From contig CM054062.1 in NCBI GenBank assembly GCA_028641055.1, positions 185,007,958 to 185,071,957 on the forward strand: a stretch of 64,000 nucleotides of DNA, read 5' to 3'. This stretch comes from Alopecurus myosuroides (taxonomy: Eukaryota; Streptophyta; Magnoliopsida; Poales; Poaceae). Shown here in pieces: positions 34,573-46,769 of this stretch. The stretch's first letter is position 1. Each line of letters begins with the position of its first letter. Both the position numbers and the translations under genes were made by a program. Below the pieces are notes generated by a model that was not told the DNA's origin, searched no databases, and was given only the letters and a program-made list of their open reading frames with translations.

Positions 34573-36219
34573 TTCTGTCCCGAATTTCTCAATTACTATT
34601 TTGATCCTAGCTAGATTTATTTCTCGAACATTACATGGAATCTTCTCTATTGTTTTGACGTATGGTTCCTCCATTGCTTGACATATTTTCACTTATCCCT
34701 ATTGCTTCCTCTATGATTCTCCTTCACAGGTGGCTCTCACGCTGACAAGTTGGGCCTTCGCAAGCGTCCTTCGTACAAGGACACCAGTGATGAGGATCCC
34801 GGTGACCACCCTCCAAGGAAAGCTATTGCCAAGAGAAAGTCTCTCGCCTCAAAGCCATCTAAGAAGAAGAAAGGAAAGGCAGCTAGGCAGAACTACAAGA
34901 CATATATCTCCACTCAGGAATATGTTCAGATCAGACAGAAGGATTGGTACAACACTCCTCGTGATGTGGAGTGTGAGGATGCTCGTTTCTGGAACTTGGA
35001 GCAGTCATATATCTATGTTGATATCTACTCCGACTACAGGTTTCCTATCCATGAGATGCATCCTACCAGGTTTCAGTTGATCAGGGACAAGGAGGAGTTT
35101 GCTGATGCCGCCAGTATCATTGAGAGGTTTGGACTTGTGAAGCTTCTGGAGACCCAGTGCCACTAAAACACTGAGCTTGTTGTCCAGTTCATGTCCACAT
35201 TGGTGTTTGACAACAGTGTTCCTTGCTCTCTGAAGTGGATGACTCAGACCACTCCCTGTGAGATTCCTTTTCACAGATTGGCTCATCTGCTTGGTTACCA
35301 GTACATCTCTCACCCTCCACTTTGTTACTGTATGCATGATGTGGAGAGGCCTCAGAGGGAGAGATCTATGGCAGATATGTATGCTCCGGGTTTTGCTATT
35401 GGGAAGGTGGAAGGGATCCTCCCCTTCTATGATCAACTCGTGCGCCTCTTCCGGTCTTTCTTGGTGCCAAGTGGAGGTAACAATGATGCTCTCACCAGTC
35501 CTTTGTGCAACCGCCTCATTTTGGCTAAGCAGTGTATTGAGGATGAGGACCCTACTTCCTCGTATACTGTGGATGTCATGGACATCATATTTCATGAGTT
35601 GCGTAATGCTATGATTGGTGAGAACACCATACCTTATGGACCAGATATCATGATGCTAATCAAGGATGTGATGAAGAGGGATTTTTCTGAGTTACCCATG
35701 GAAGAGCACAAGTTCAAGAAGCTGTACATCAAGAAGAAGAAGTTTGTTCCTACTCGTGATCCTCCTTATGAGGGTGGTTCCTCTCGAGGAGGTGTGGCCC
35801 CTTCTAGTGCTCCCCAGGTTGATCCTTCCTCCACCTTGCGCAATGTCAGGAAGCTCTCCTGGTTTCAGCGCAACGTGCTCTGCATGAAGGTGGATATACA
35901 CAAGGAGTAGTACCAGGCCTACCGCAGGGACGCAACCATGTATAGCACTCAGAGTCTGATCCTTCACCATGTGAGTGGTGCTTCTGGTGATCTCCCTGCC
36001 CCTCTTGTTCCATAGTCCTACTCTTAGTGGTCTGCCAGAGACCGTACTCCTTGGGAGCGGATTAAGGAGGCTCTTCGTGCCACAACTGCTTCTTCCCGTG
36101 CTCGTGATGGAGATGACTTTGAGGAGGAAGATGAGGATGAGGAAGAGGATTTGGAGAGGGAGGCCGAGGGTGCTTCTGACGCGTCAGCTGGAGATTCGTC
36201 TGAGCATTCCGATGCTTAG
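34206..36219 (+). pseudogene. S third ORF (SIRE 'env-like' position), probably spliced
   Basis: An ORF downstream of pol is a hallmark of SIRE-type elements; its function is unknown and I see no signal peptide or membrane segment that would justify calling it an envelope protein. The long frame is 34730-36219 (frame of 34732), with in-frame stops at 35164 (TAA), 35908 (TAG) and two more near 36013-36030. It starts with a Lys-rich basic segment (RKAIAKRKS, KPSKKKKGKAA), has a folded-looking middle (35180-35700) and ends in an acidic tail (EEEDEDEEEDLEREAEG). There is no ATG at its head, but an ATG at 34206 would join it in frame through a GT-AG intron 34216-34729. Confidence 0.6.
34216..34729 (+). 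other. Candidate intron before S third ORF
   Basis: The donor is G|GTAAAG at 34216 and the acceptor CTTCACAG at 34722-34729 follows a pyrimidine-rich stretch. Removing the 514 bases brings the ATG at 34206 into frame with the long ORF. This is inference; no transcript evidence is available. Confidence 0.5.
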
Positions 36220-36790
36220 TTGTTGGGACGCTAGCACCACTACCATCTCCTTTTTGGTGTCTCGATGCCAAAGGGGGAGAAGTAGTAGTAGGCCTACGAG
36301 GGTTTGCATGGGTTCAGGCACAAGCGTATGCTTTTACCATTTCTTGAGATCTTGTGTCCATTTTAGTCTTATTCGTGAACCTTTTTCGTTCTATTGTCTC
36401 GTTTAAAACTATGTGCTATCATGTGTTGTGAGACTATGTTATTGGTCATCATGGATTATCTATCTTATGTTATTGGTTATCATGGATTATCTATGTTATA
36501 TGTTTAGGATATTATCTATTGTTGTGCTTGGGTATTCTTGTTATCATCTCTACGCACAAGGTATATATTCCTCCCTTATTCTCAACATATTGGTGATATT
36601 GTTACTTTGGCATGTTCTCTACTTGTTGGAAATTGCTCTCCGTATATTATTGCACCTTTTTTGCATTTGATGCAAACAAAAGATGTGCATATAGATAGGG
36701 GGAGATATTTCCATTTTGTTTCAAACATGTTCTCGTCAAAGTTTTATTGCAAATCTTAGTATTGTCATCTAACACCAAAAAGGGGGAGAT
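36220..36790 (+). other. S 3' untranslated interior with polypurine tract
   Basis: There is no coding signal. AAAGGGGGAGAAG near 36268 resembles a second polypurine tract. The tract used for plus-strand priming is AAAAAGGGGGAGAT at 36777-36790, directly before the LTR. Confidence 0.7.
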
Positions 36791-38032
36791 TGAAAGTGCA
36801 TTTCGTTTTCCTGGTGTTTTATGTGTTAGTTAACAATACCAAGTACATTATTTATCAAGGTGTTTAGTGTGCAGGTGTTATACTTAACATCGGCATCGAT
36901 CACCGAAAAGATCGGTGAAGATTGGGCTAAGAGATTTGGGACAGTGAGCAACCGGATTATTCTAACCGGGTTATTCAGGGAAACCGGATATTCCGGTTAG
37001 TATGGTTTGGGTCCAGTTTGGGACAGAGATGAGCCGGATTATTGGTACCGGATTATTCAAACCATATCGGATATTCCGGTTGAGAAGTTTCTGCTCGAAA
37101 ATCGGTTAAGGACTGGAGTTGGATCTCACAGATGTGAACCGGATTATTCTAGAGGAGCCGGAATATCCGGTTCAGCTACCTGCGCCAGATAGAAGCCAGC
37201 CAGATTATTCGTACCGGATTATTCAGAGGCAACCGGATAATCCGGTTTAAGTCAATGAACTCGGTGGAAAAATCCCAACCGGATATTCTTGTACCTGTTT
37301 TCCAGCCAAACGGCTAGATTTGAGGAGGGGGTATAAATACCCCTCCTCTTCCACCTTGATCTCTAGTTATTCCCCTTGGCATTCAATAGCATATAAGAGC
37401 TCACCAAATCCTCATTAACTCTCAATCCCTCCCACCAAACTCGAAGATCTTTGGAGGATTGAAGGAGAAAGCCCCGATCTACATCTTCACTGAGCCGTTC
37501 TTCATTTCCCCCTCTCTAGCTCGAGGGATCTAGCCTAGGGTTTCCTCTTGTGGAGAACCTAGGCATCTTGCTACTCTTGGCGATTCAAGATTGTTGGGAG
37601 CCCCCAATTTTTTTGTGGGTGTGTGCCCAAAGTTGTTTGTAAAGGATTCGATTGCCGCCTCAAAGGGGATCAATAGTGGAAGGTGGACTAGGCCTTTGTG
37701 GCGGGGTTCATCGGAGAATAGGGTGAGGCCTTTATGGCGTTGAGTAGGCCTTCGTGGCGAGCTCACACCCCTCCAACGAGACGTACGCCCTTGACAAGGA
37801 GGAACTCAGGATTACATCGTGTCTCCGCGCGCTTCATATCGGTTACCTCGTTCCCTTCTCCCTTTACTTGTACTTGCATTGTGATTGTTGTTATCCTTGT
37901 CATATAGGTCAATTCACAGTACTTGCATCATCTAGAGAATTTACCTTTGTGTCAAGCCTAATTGTGAAAGAAAAATTAAAATTGGTCGTAGCACCTATTC
38001 ACCCCCCTCTAGGTGCCCATACTATACTTTCA
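36791..38032 (+). repeat. S 3' LTR (1242 bp)
   Basis: The LTR begins TGAAAGTGCATT and ends ATACTTTCA, so TGAAAG and CTTTCA form the terminal inverted repeat. The ending CACCTATTCACCCCCCTCT is characteristic of SIRE-type LTRs in cereals. A TATA box (TATAAATA, 37332-37339) sits at the centre of a perfect 9-bp inverted repeat. Copies of a CCGGATTATTC/CCGGATATTCCGG word crowd 36950-37290, upstream of the TATA box. Confidence 0.85.
37332..37339 (+). promoter_or_regulatory. TATA box of S LTR
   Basis: TATAAATA is flanked by GAGGAGGGG (37322-37330) and CCCCTCCTC (37340-37348), a perfect inverted repeat. It lies about 700 bp from the LTR end, a normal place for the U3/R boundary. Confidence 0.65.
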
Positions 38033-38041
38033 GAAAGTCAG

Positions 38042-39235
38042 GTATAAATTATGATTATGAATGCAGTAAATCTTTTATGGGAACCAATGATTTCTATGAT
38101 GTTAGTGCTGTTTGTGGTCTTGATTCTCAAATCTTTGCAAATTGTCTTAAAGCTTTTGCCTCTTATCTTGATATTCCTAAAAAGAATTATCACAAGTACC
38201 ATGCATGTTATAAAGATATTGTTCCTGCTAGTAATATAGAAGTGCATGATGTTAATCCTGTTGTTCCTGAGCCATATGTTGAAAAAAAATGCATTTCGCT
38301 GCTAAGGTGAAAGAACACTCTATGGTGGCTAGCGTGGTTAATAAGAGTAATAAGAAATCTATCGAACCAGATGAACAAATAACTGTTGAACCTGCTGTAG
38401 CAATAGTGAAAAATCTTGTTTGTGGAAATGTGGAGGATGAACACATTGTCTTCTGTGAGGATGCTTCTAATATTGTTTCCCATCTTCATAGACCTAAGAA
38501 AACTAGTGTTCTTGTGCTTTCTGTTAAGATTGGTGATCATTTCTATTATGATTTGTGTGACATTGGTGCTAGTTCTAGTGTTATACCTTATGAGCTTTAT
38601 AGAGTAATTCTGCATGAAATTGGTTCTTGTGAGCTTGAACATATTGATGTGGTTATTCAGCTTGCTAATAGAGAAACTGTCTTTCCGATTGGTATTGTTA
38701 GAGATGTGGAAGTTTTATGTGGTAAGACTAAATATCCCAGTTATTTTCTAGTACTTGGTAAGGCTGCTAGTAATATTTGTCCTATTATTTTTAGTAGACC
38801 TTTCTTGAACACTTGTGGTGCTATTATAGATTGTAAAAGAGAGAAAATTTTGACTAAATTTGATGGAAAATCTTATGAGTTCAATTCTCCAAATTTGCTA
38901 GAGCACCTTATGAATCTAAATTGTCCGATGAGAATTTTAAAGTTGAACAACTTGCTTCTATTGCTCTTGCTCCTAACAATGCTTTGCAACAATATATGGA
39001 GGACCACGAGAGTGATGTCTTTATGGAAGAGAGAAACGAGATTGACGATATTCTTCTTCGTCAACCGGTGATACTGAAACATAATTTGCATGTGGATGAC
39101 TTGGGTACAACATTACCACCCAAGGAGGATACTGTCTTTGATTTAAAACCTCTGCCTGATGATCTTAAATATGCTTATCTTGATGATAAGAAAATATATT
39201 GTGTTATTATTAGTGCTAAACTTTCAGGTGAATAA
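38042..39235 (+). pseudogene. A1 gag-protease linker and aspartic protease
   Basis: The gag end (MGTNDFYDV to VPEPYVEK) is in one frame to 38310, the protease in the frame 38289-39071 with active site LCDIGASSSVIPYELY, and the linker to RT in the frame 38921-39235 (DVFMEERNEIDDIL, then LSGE and a TAA at 39233). Small indels thus separate the three parts. In an active element the protease cuts the Gag-Pol polyprotein. Confidence 0.85.
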
Positions 39236-40249
39236 GAGGAAAGATTATTGGGAATTCTGAAGAAACAACGTGGAGCTATTGGATATACTCTTGATGATTT
39301 GAAGGGAATTGATCCTACTATATGTCAGCATGCTATTAATATTGAACCTGATGCAAAACCAGTAGTTGAACATAAACGCCGTTTAATTCCTAAGATGAAG
39401 GAAGTGATAATAAATAAGGTATTCAAACTCCTTGATTCTGGTATTATTTTTCCAATTGCTGATAGTAGATGGGTGAGCCCTGTGCATTGTGTCCCTAAGA
39501 AGGGAGGAATGACCGTTGTGCCTAATGAAAACAATGATCTCATTCCACAAAGAGTAGTTGTTGGTTATAGAATGTGTATTGATTTTAGAAAGTTTAATAA
39601 AGTTACTAAGAAAGATCATTATCCTTTACCCTTTATTGATCAATTGCTAGAGAGGTTGTCTAAGAAAATTCATTTTTTCTTTCTTGATGGTTATTCTGGG
39701 TTTTCTCAAATTGTTGTTAGGAAGCAAGATCAAGAGAAAACAACCTTTACTTGTCCTTATGGTACTTATGATTATATATGTATCCCTTTTGGTTTGTGTA
39801 ATGCTCCTGCTACTTTTCAAAGATGCATGTCTGCTATTTTTCATTGTTTTTGTGAAGAGATTGTGGAAGTATTCATGGACGATTTTTCCGTCTATGGAAC
39901 TTATTTATCTAAATGTTTGCACAACCTTGATAAAGTTTTGGAGAGATGTGAGGAAACTAATCTTGTTCTTAATTAGGAGAAATGCCACTTTATGGTGAAT
40001 GAAGGAATTGTTCTTGGACATAAAATATCTGAAAGAGGTATTGAAGTTGACAGAGCTAAAGTGGAAGCCATAGATAAAATGCAATGTCCTAGGGATGTTA
40101 AAGGTATTCGTAGTGTTCTTGGTCATGTTGGTTTTTATAGGAGGTTTATTAAAGATTTCTCTAAAATATCAAAGCCTCTTACTAATCTTCTTCAAAAAGA
40201 TGTCCATTTGTTTTTTATGATGATTATAAGGAAGCTTTTGAAACTTTAA
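39236..40249 (+). pseudogene. A1 reverse transcriptase
   Basis: After the TAA at 39233 the same frame continues with LDDLKGIDPTICQHAI, SRWVSPVHCVPKKGGMT, IDFRKFNKVTKKDHYPLPF and the catalytic VFMDDFSVYG. A TAG at 39974 interrupts it, and VGFYRRFIKDFSKISK follows. A frame change near 40200-40215 separates it from RNase H. Confidence 0.9.
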
Positions 40250-40816
40250 AGAAGGCTTTAACTACTGCTCGTATTGTTCAACCACCTGATTGGAATTCAC
40301 CTTTTGAAATTATGTGTGATGCTAGTGATTTTGCCGTAGGTGATGTTCTTGGACAACGCGTAGATAAAAAGTTGAATGTTATTCATTATGCTAGTAAGAC
40401 TCTTGATGCTGCTCAAAAGAATTATGCTACTACTAAAAAAGAGTTCTTAGCTGTAGTTTTTGCATGTGATAAGTTTAGGCCTTATATTGTTGACTCAAAG
40501 GTTACTATTCATAATGATCATGCTGCTATTAGATACCTTATGGAAAAGAAAGATGCTAAGCCTAGGCTTATTAGATGGGCGTTGCTTTTACAAGAGTTTG
40601 ATTTGCATATTGTGGATAGGAAGGGTGCTGAAAATCCTATTGCTGATAACTTGTCTAGATTGGAAAATATTGCTTTTGACCCTATTCATGTTAATGATAG
40701 TTTTCCTAATGAACAGTTGGTTGCAATAAAGGTAAAACCCCAACATAGTCCATGGTATGCTGATTATGCTAACTTTATTGTTTCAAAGTATTTTCCTCCA
40801 ACATTTACAGCTCAAC
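40250..40816 (+). pseudogene. A1 RNase H, cut by SL2
   Basis: [57 protein letters not shown] and [10 protein letters not shown] define a complete RNase H with its acidic residues. In the IHNDHAA motif the usual TDH is NDH. The frame runs to FPPTFTAQ at 40816, the SL2 insertion point, and resumes at 45160. Confidence 0.85.
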
Positions 40817-43800
40817 TGTAACACCTGGGGTGTTACCCTAATAGGAAAGTGTTTGTTTCCTTTTGCTTGCATCATATGCATCACATTGCATTGCACCATG
40901 TTTGCATCACAACTGAAAATTCAAAACAATTTAAACTTTCACCCCCTGCTCAAAATTTCCAATTTCAAAATTTCAAACTAAACCACTCAATTGTTTTTCA
41001 CTGGTTGAATTTGTTTTAATCAAATTGCCTGTTAATAAAAAATTTCTCTTTTATTAAAACCCTAATGGCTAACTCAAAATTCAAATCAAATCACTCATTA
41101 AATGGTTGGGTTTAATCAAACAATTATTTTAAATCAATTAATTAAATCACCTTCATTTTCAAATCAAATGCATCAAACAGAACCACTTTTGAATTTATGA
41201 ACTTTAACAATCCAATCAACTAATTTTAATCAATTTCAATCATAGGGGTTCCCCTATTCAAAGTGGTTTTATTAAATGATCACTTAATTAAAATGCATCC
41301 AAATTTGAATTTTCAAACAAACATCAATCCAATTTAAAGTTTCTGAAAACAAAACTTGGCTACTGTTTTCTTTAAACTTAACTAGCTTAACTAAAATTTT
41401 TATAACATTTTTACTAACCAAAATATCATCTTTTTCTTCCATGTGGTTTTCTGCAAAAAAAAATAAAAACAGAAAAATTATTAAAAATAACCGGCTGGGG
41501 AACAGCAGGCTGGGCCAAACCCAGCCCACCACCCCAGCAACCCCACTCGCGCACGGCCTGCCAGCCATTTCTTCTAGCTCCGTACAGGTGATGTCATCGC
41601 ACGACATCACCCGAGCTCCACCTGCTCCCCGAGCGACTATATCTACCCCGATCCCCTCAAACCCTAGGTCTAGGCCCCTACTCCCCTCTACCCTCGCGCC
41701 ACCGCCGATCTCTCCTCCCCACCGGCGCAATTCTCCGTCTCTGAACCCCCACATCACCGGCGACGTTTTTCTCTGAACCCGCCACCCACTGAACCTCCGC
41801 CGTCAGAGAAACGGCGCCACGGCCACCACCGTCCTCCTCAGGCCGAGCCACCCACGGGGATGGAACCGTGGTGGTTCCTTCCACCCCCGCGCTTCCTTGC
41901 CGGGCGATGGAAACCCCAGGGAGGCCGCGGCGTCGACCTTCCCCTCCGCCACCGTCTGCTGCTTCGACAGCATCCCCGACGCCTGCAGCCAACCCCCCCT
42001 CCGGTTCCGCTCCAGCTACTGTACGACTACGAGCACCTCGAGGTGAGCCACACCTCCAGCCAGCCGCTCCTTCCTCCCCTGCCTTGCTCTGGGTGCGAGC
42101 CATCGGGCCACACCGCGGTGATCACCGCCGCGTCGCTGATGTTCCCGGCGGTTTCAGTTAGCGTTATCAAAGTTCAGTTAAACCGCCAAGTTCAGTACTT
42201 CCTTCGTCAATCCCCCTTACCTGACAACGATTCAGAAGCACCGCACTGGTTCCGTTCCGTCCGCGCGTGGGCGAGCTCCTGGGTTCGATCCCCGCTGAGG
42301 GATAAAATCCCCACCTTTTTTCTCTATTGCGCGCTCAGGAGCAGGCCCACCTGTAAGCCTCCCTGGTAGCCACGTGAGCACAGTGAGGTCCCGTGGCCCA
42401 CTGTCAGTGCCTGTGGCTAGGCCCCCCAGCGCGTATAAAAAGTTTACACACGTTTCTGCTTTATTTTTTTCTAACCCTTTTAAATGGCAGAATAAACACT
42501 AAATCCAAATCTTTAATAACTTTTAATCTGTAAGTCCAATTAATAAAAGTTGTATATGTTTATTGCTCCAAATTTAATTGTCTACCCAATTATTCCAAAT
42601 GTGTACTGTTTTGAATTTTCCAAATACATTTAAAATTCAAATTTGAATAATTCCAATGCAAATTGCTAAATTCAATAAATAATTCATACTAATTCCAAAT
42701 AAGGCAAATAAAATATGTTTTTCATACCATTTTGAATAACCTATTCAAATATAATTTTTGTTTCATGGTTTGAATAATTTAAATTGCCTAAATAATTTAA
42801 TACTTGTTTAATTCATTTAAATATGATAAAAATCATAACTTGCTCAAAATAAAATATTTTTGAACATGCAAAATATGTTTTCAAACCATCAAAGTGTGAA
42901 ATTTTCAAATATGCATTTGAATTTATGTTTTGAACAAATAAAATTCAAATAATATTCAAACTTGTTTTAAATTCATTTAAAACTTGTTTAAAATTGTTTA
43001 ATTCATAATTAAATTATCCTAATTCAAATTTCAATATTTGAAACATGTAATCCAACTAAAATTTGATGTTCTCTCCAAATACAAATTTTGTTAATTGTTT
43101 TGAACACTTTAACTTGATGAAAACAACAATTGCTTGTGTGGCATGTTTAAGTACCCAAACTTTCCACCCTTAACCAATAATTTCCAAACTTGTTAAACCT
43201 TATTTCAATTGGTTCTATTGTTGTTATTTTGTTGTTTTCCTCATCCATGCATCATACTAAACCACTTTCACCTGCTGATTAGTTGGAAAACAATTGTTTC
43301 AACCATAATTCATGGGCTTTTCATATGCAACTCAAATTGCATATGGGTCCATTTAAATTTGTTTATCTTGTCAACTAGTTTATTTCTGATGCATCTTTAA
43401 CCTGTCATGCATCCATATCTTGTTCATGCTGGATCTTTTTGCCGTAGTAGTAATTGTTGCATCCGGTGTTTGTTCGAGGTTCATTGCTTCTTCCCGGATA
43501 GGACGTTGAGATGATGTGAGCAACGACAAGTTCTGCTACCTTGCGGGATCTCAGGCAAGTATACTCACTTGCTGCCAAATGGCTGCCTTTCATCACTTGT
43601 TACCGATACTTTCCGTTGTTCTGTTCTGCTAGCCTTAGTAGTAGTTGTTTCTGCTACGAGCCTATCACATGACTCCTTCAAACCTGATAATGCCTCATCT
43701 CCCTTCCTACAACCCATTGTTTGAGCCAGTGTCTTACTAGCATGCTTAGGGTTGTTTTGCTCGAGTCTGTTACCCGTTACTTTCTGTTACTACTCTATTA

Positions 43801-45154
43801 TGTTCTGGGGGCTCGATGTTTAATCAATCAATCAATCATGCTACTGTTATTGTTAAATAGTAATTTGATGATAAGGCACCGGCAGGAGGCCCCTTGTGGT
43901 TTTGAGGCCTGCTAGTGTCGACCCTAATAGGAAAAGGGTCTTGTCTACTGATCCATGATGAGCGCACTACCCACATGTGGGAAGCGAGTATGGGCGCCCC
44001 CCACAATTTGACTCTATTCGCATCTCGTCCAAATCGCCTCATTTAGTTCGGGTTTTCCATTTGCTGCATGCATGATCTTGCGAGCCCTTGGTACCCGGGT
44101 GGAACTTTCGTAGTCGGCATATAGGAGGACACGTTCTTAGAGTGCTATGAGGGTCCATTTTCTTCTGGCTCGATTAGCCGTGCGCCTAAGGTGCTTTGGG
44201 CTTGATGCGAAGAAGAGTTGAGTTGTGTAGAGTACCCCGCTTGGTGGGAGGCATCCCATCTGGCGGGTTATTCTTGCGTGTACGGCCAAATTGGTGCAAC
44301 CCTGCAGGGATAATCTTCTCGAGAAGCCGTGTTTTCCGCGGTTATGGATTACTTGGTGAAAGTACTGGCTAACAAGTACTCAGGACAACTTAAACCTAAT
44401 GATTAACAACCTTACACCCAATGATTAACAACTTGACTAGTAATAGGCTTATTGACACAATAATCTGAACCATCACTAATCCAACTGTGTGAGTTATCCT
44501 CGGATTGCTTCTTTGGATAAGGGGCGAGATCCAGGATGGGTTTGTTTGAAGTTATCTTTCAGTTGGTTACAATACTCGATCTTATCTCCTTTCTGTTAGC
44601 CGGAAGTTGTAGAATCTCTCTGTAGTTGGTTAGTGCAGCCTGCTGTCGCTTATTTGCAATAACCCCTTCCTTTCCGTTGAACCCAAAGTATTTGTATCTT
44701 GTGATGACTGGCTACGCCGGTATCTTGTGAGTATGGGTTTTATCCCCCTTGCCAGTACTTAACCGTACTGACCCACGAATCTCTTTCGTGGCCGCATATT
44801 CAATATTGCAGTCAACAGGTTTGAAGTCTGACGACGTTAGCTTGGGAATCCCTCCGGCTTGGCCTGGGCAGGGATTGGACGCTCTCGGTTATCTTCAGGA
44901 CTCTTAGTCCAATTTGTATCTTGTCCGTAGCCGGACGCTATGTTGTTTCTTCCGCTGTTATTTGGATCTTTGTAATGTGCCAGTTGTATCCCTGGCTCGT
45001 CTGAGTCATCTTGTATCTATCTGTTTCTGTTGTAATCGTGGAATATTCGTGAATTATTGTAATGTTATCACAAGTGGCAACCTGGAATCGGTTATTATGT
45101 GGATTTTGGCGGGAATGCTGAAATCTGCATAGTGCCCGATCTCGGGGCGTCACA
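40817..45154 (+). repeat. SL2: Tekay-type solo LTR (4338 bp), TSD TCAAC
   Basis: It begins TGTAACACCTGGGG and ends CGGGGCGTCACA, with TCAAC at 40812-40816 and 45155-45159. There is no internal domain. Layout as in SL1: AT-rich start, GC-rich promoter/leader at about 41500-42440, long AT-rich rest. A 9-bp inverted repeat GGTGATGTC/GACATCACC is at 41587-41611. A candidate leader intron runs 42043-44811. ORFs at 41441-42369 and 45099 lie within the LTR leader or run over its end and are not genes. Confidence 0.9.
41587..41611 (+). promoter_or_regulatory. Perfect 9-bp inverted repeat in SL2
   Basis: GGTGATGTC and GACATCACC are separated by 7 bases. The half site is TGATGTC-like, and the position ahead of the GC-rich leader matches that of the TGACGTCA element in SL1. 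Confidence 0.45.
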
Positions 45155-46430
45155 TCAACAAAGAAGAAAATTCTTCTATGATTTGAGGCATTATTTTTGG
45201 GATGGCCCACATTTATATAAAGGAGTAGATGGTACTATGAGAAGGTGTGTTCCGGATCATGGACAACATGAAATATTGAAGAAGTGACATGGTAGTGCTT
45301 ATGGAGGACATCACGCTGGAGATAGAACCGCACAGAAGGTTCTACAATCAGGTTTCTATTGGCCTACTCTCTTTAAAGATGCACGTAAATTTATTTTATC
45401 TTGTGATGAATGTCAAAGAGTAGGAAATATTTCTAGACGTAATGAAATGCCTATGAGTTATTCTCTTGTTATTGAACCTTTTGATTGTTAGGGATTTTAC
45501 TTTATGGGTCCTTTTCCTCCTTCGAATGGTTACACTCATATTTATGTTGCTTTTGATTATGTTACTAAGTGGGTAGAAGTTATACCTACTAAAAGTGCTG
45601 ATGGTGAGACCTCTTTGAAAATGCTTAAAGATGTTATTTTCCCTAGGTTTGGTGTGTCTAGATATCTTATGACTAATGGAGGATCTCATTTTATTCATGG
45701 TGGTTTTAGAAAGACCCTTGCTAAATATGATGTTAATCATAGAATTGCCTCAGCTTATCATTCTTAAACCAGTGGGCAAGTAGAATTATCAAATAGAGAC
45801 ATTAAATCTATCTTGCAAAAGACTGTTGATAAATCTAGGAAGAATTGGTCAGATAAGTTGAATGATGCTTTATGGGCTTATAGAACTTCTTATAAAAATC
45901 CTATGGGTATGTCTCCCTATAAAATGATGTATGGAAAAGCTTGTCACTTGCCTTTAGAATTAGAACACAAAGCTTATTGGGCAGTGAAAGAATTAAATAA
46001 AGATTTTAAACTTGCTGGTAAGAAAAGAATGCTTGATTTGAATCATTTAGATGAATGGAGATGTGAAGCTTATGAAAATGCCAAGCTCTTAAAAGAGAAA
46101 GTTACACAGTAGCATGATAAAAGAATCCTTAAAAGAGAGTTTCATGTTGGTGAGAAATTTCTATTGTATCAGTCTTGTCTCAGATTTTTTGCAGGAAAAT
46201 TACTCTCCCGATGGGAAGGACCTAATGTTATCGAAGAAGTGTATCGTTTGGGTGCAATCAAAATTGCTTCCCTCAAAGATAACACTACACAAGTGATAAA
46301 TGGACAAAGACTCAAACATTATATTTCTGGGGATTCCTATGATGCAGATGTTGATGTTATTCAAGTAATGACTCTGGAGAAGTTCATTAGAGGGGAGATT
46401 CCAGAATCTGTAGAGTCTGTTTTGGAATAG
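45155..46430 (+). pseudogene. A1 integrase
   Basis: One frame carries the whole domain with stops at 45285 (TGA), 45489 (TAG), 45765 (TAA) and 46110 (TAG). The zinc finger is present (HGSAYGGHHAGD and CDEC), the core shows FYFMGPFPP (the first catalytic Asp reads Tyr), MTNGGSHF (the second catalytic Asp reads Asn) and [11 protein letters not shown] (Glu kept). The C-terminal part has RWEGPNVIEEVYRLG and ends with TAG at 46428. Confidence 0.9.
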
Positions 46431-46667
46431 GTAACAATTTATGTTAAAAAAAGTTCGCGAAATACTTTTTCAATTATTAATTATTAGTTTTTGGAAAATA
46501 TAAAAAATACCGAGCCGAAGAGGAGTTGGAGAAGGTGCCCGGAGGCACCACACCATGAGGGGGCGCGGGCCCACCCTTGGCCACGCCACCCTATGGTGTG
46601 GGCGCCTCAGAGACCCTCTCTGACTCGTTTTCAACCTGGACTTTCCTTTCGTTGGGCATATTTTTTC

Positions 46668-46674
46668 TATATAA
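46668..46674 (+). promoter_or_regulatory. Conserved internal TATA box before A1 third ORF
   Basis: TATATAA is followed by CCCCTCGGACCCCCCGAGG, a short hairpin, and GTCCGTATATC. The A2 copy keeps the TATA, the GGACC block and the GTCCGTATATC word. The distance to the ATG at 46770 is 102 bases, against about 98 in A2. Confidence 0.55.
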
Positions 46675-46769
46675 CCCCTCGGACCCCCCGAGGTCCGTAT
46701 ATCATTTTCTCGTTGTGTTTCTGTTTCGAGTTGTTTCTGCCAGGTTACGTCTTCACATCTAGAGCCACA

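Larger units (their letters stand above)
8420..38032 (+). mobile_element. S: SIRE-type Ty1/copia element (with nested insertions)
   Basis: The domain order gag, protease, integrase, RT, RNase H is copia type. The long coiled-coil Gag tail, the extra ORF after pol and the 1.24-kb LTR starting TGAAAG and ending CTTTCA are typical of the SIRE (Maximus/Opie) lineage. Reading frames resume exactly across two insertions (A2 at 11960-26243 and SL1 at 28334-33224). The 5' LTR lies left of the window. The 3' LTR ends at 38032, followed by GAAAG (38033-38037), which is also the word at the homologous point in A2, so S sits inside A1 and GAAAG is its likely TSD. Confidence 0.9.

Noticed and set aside
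41860..42369. ORFs in the GC-rich part of SL2
   Set aside because: They are inside a solo LTR leader, have several overlapping open frames on both strands because of GC content, and show no family resemblance.
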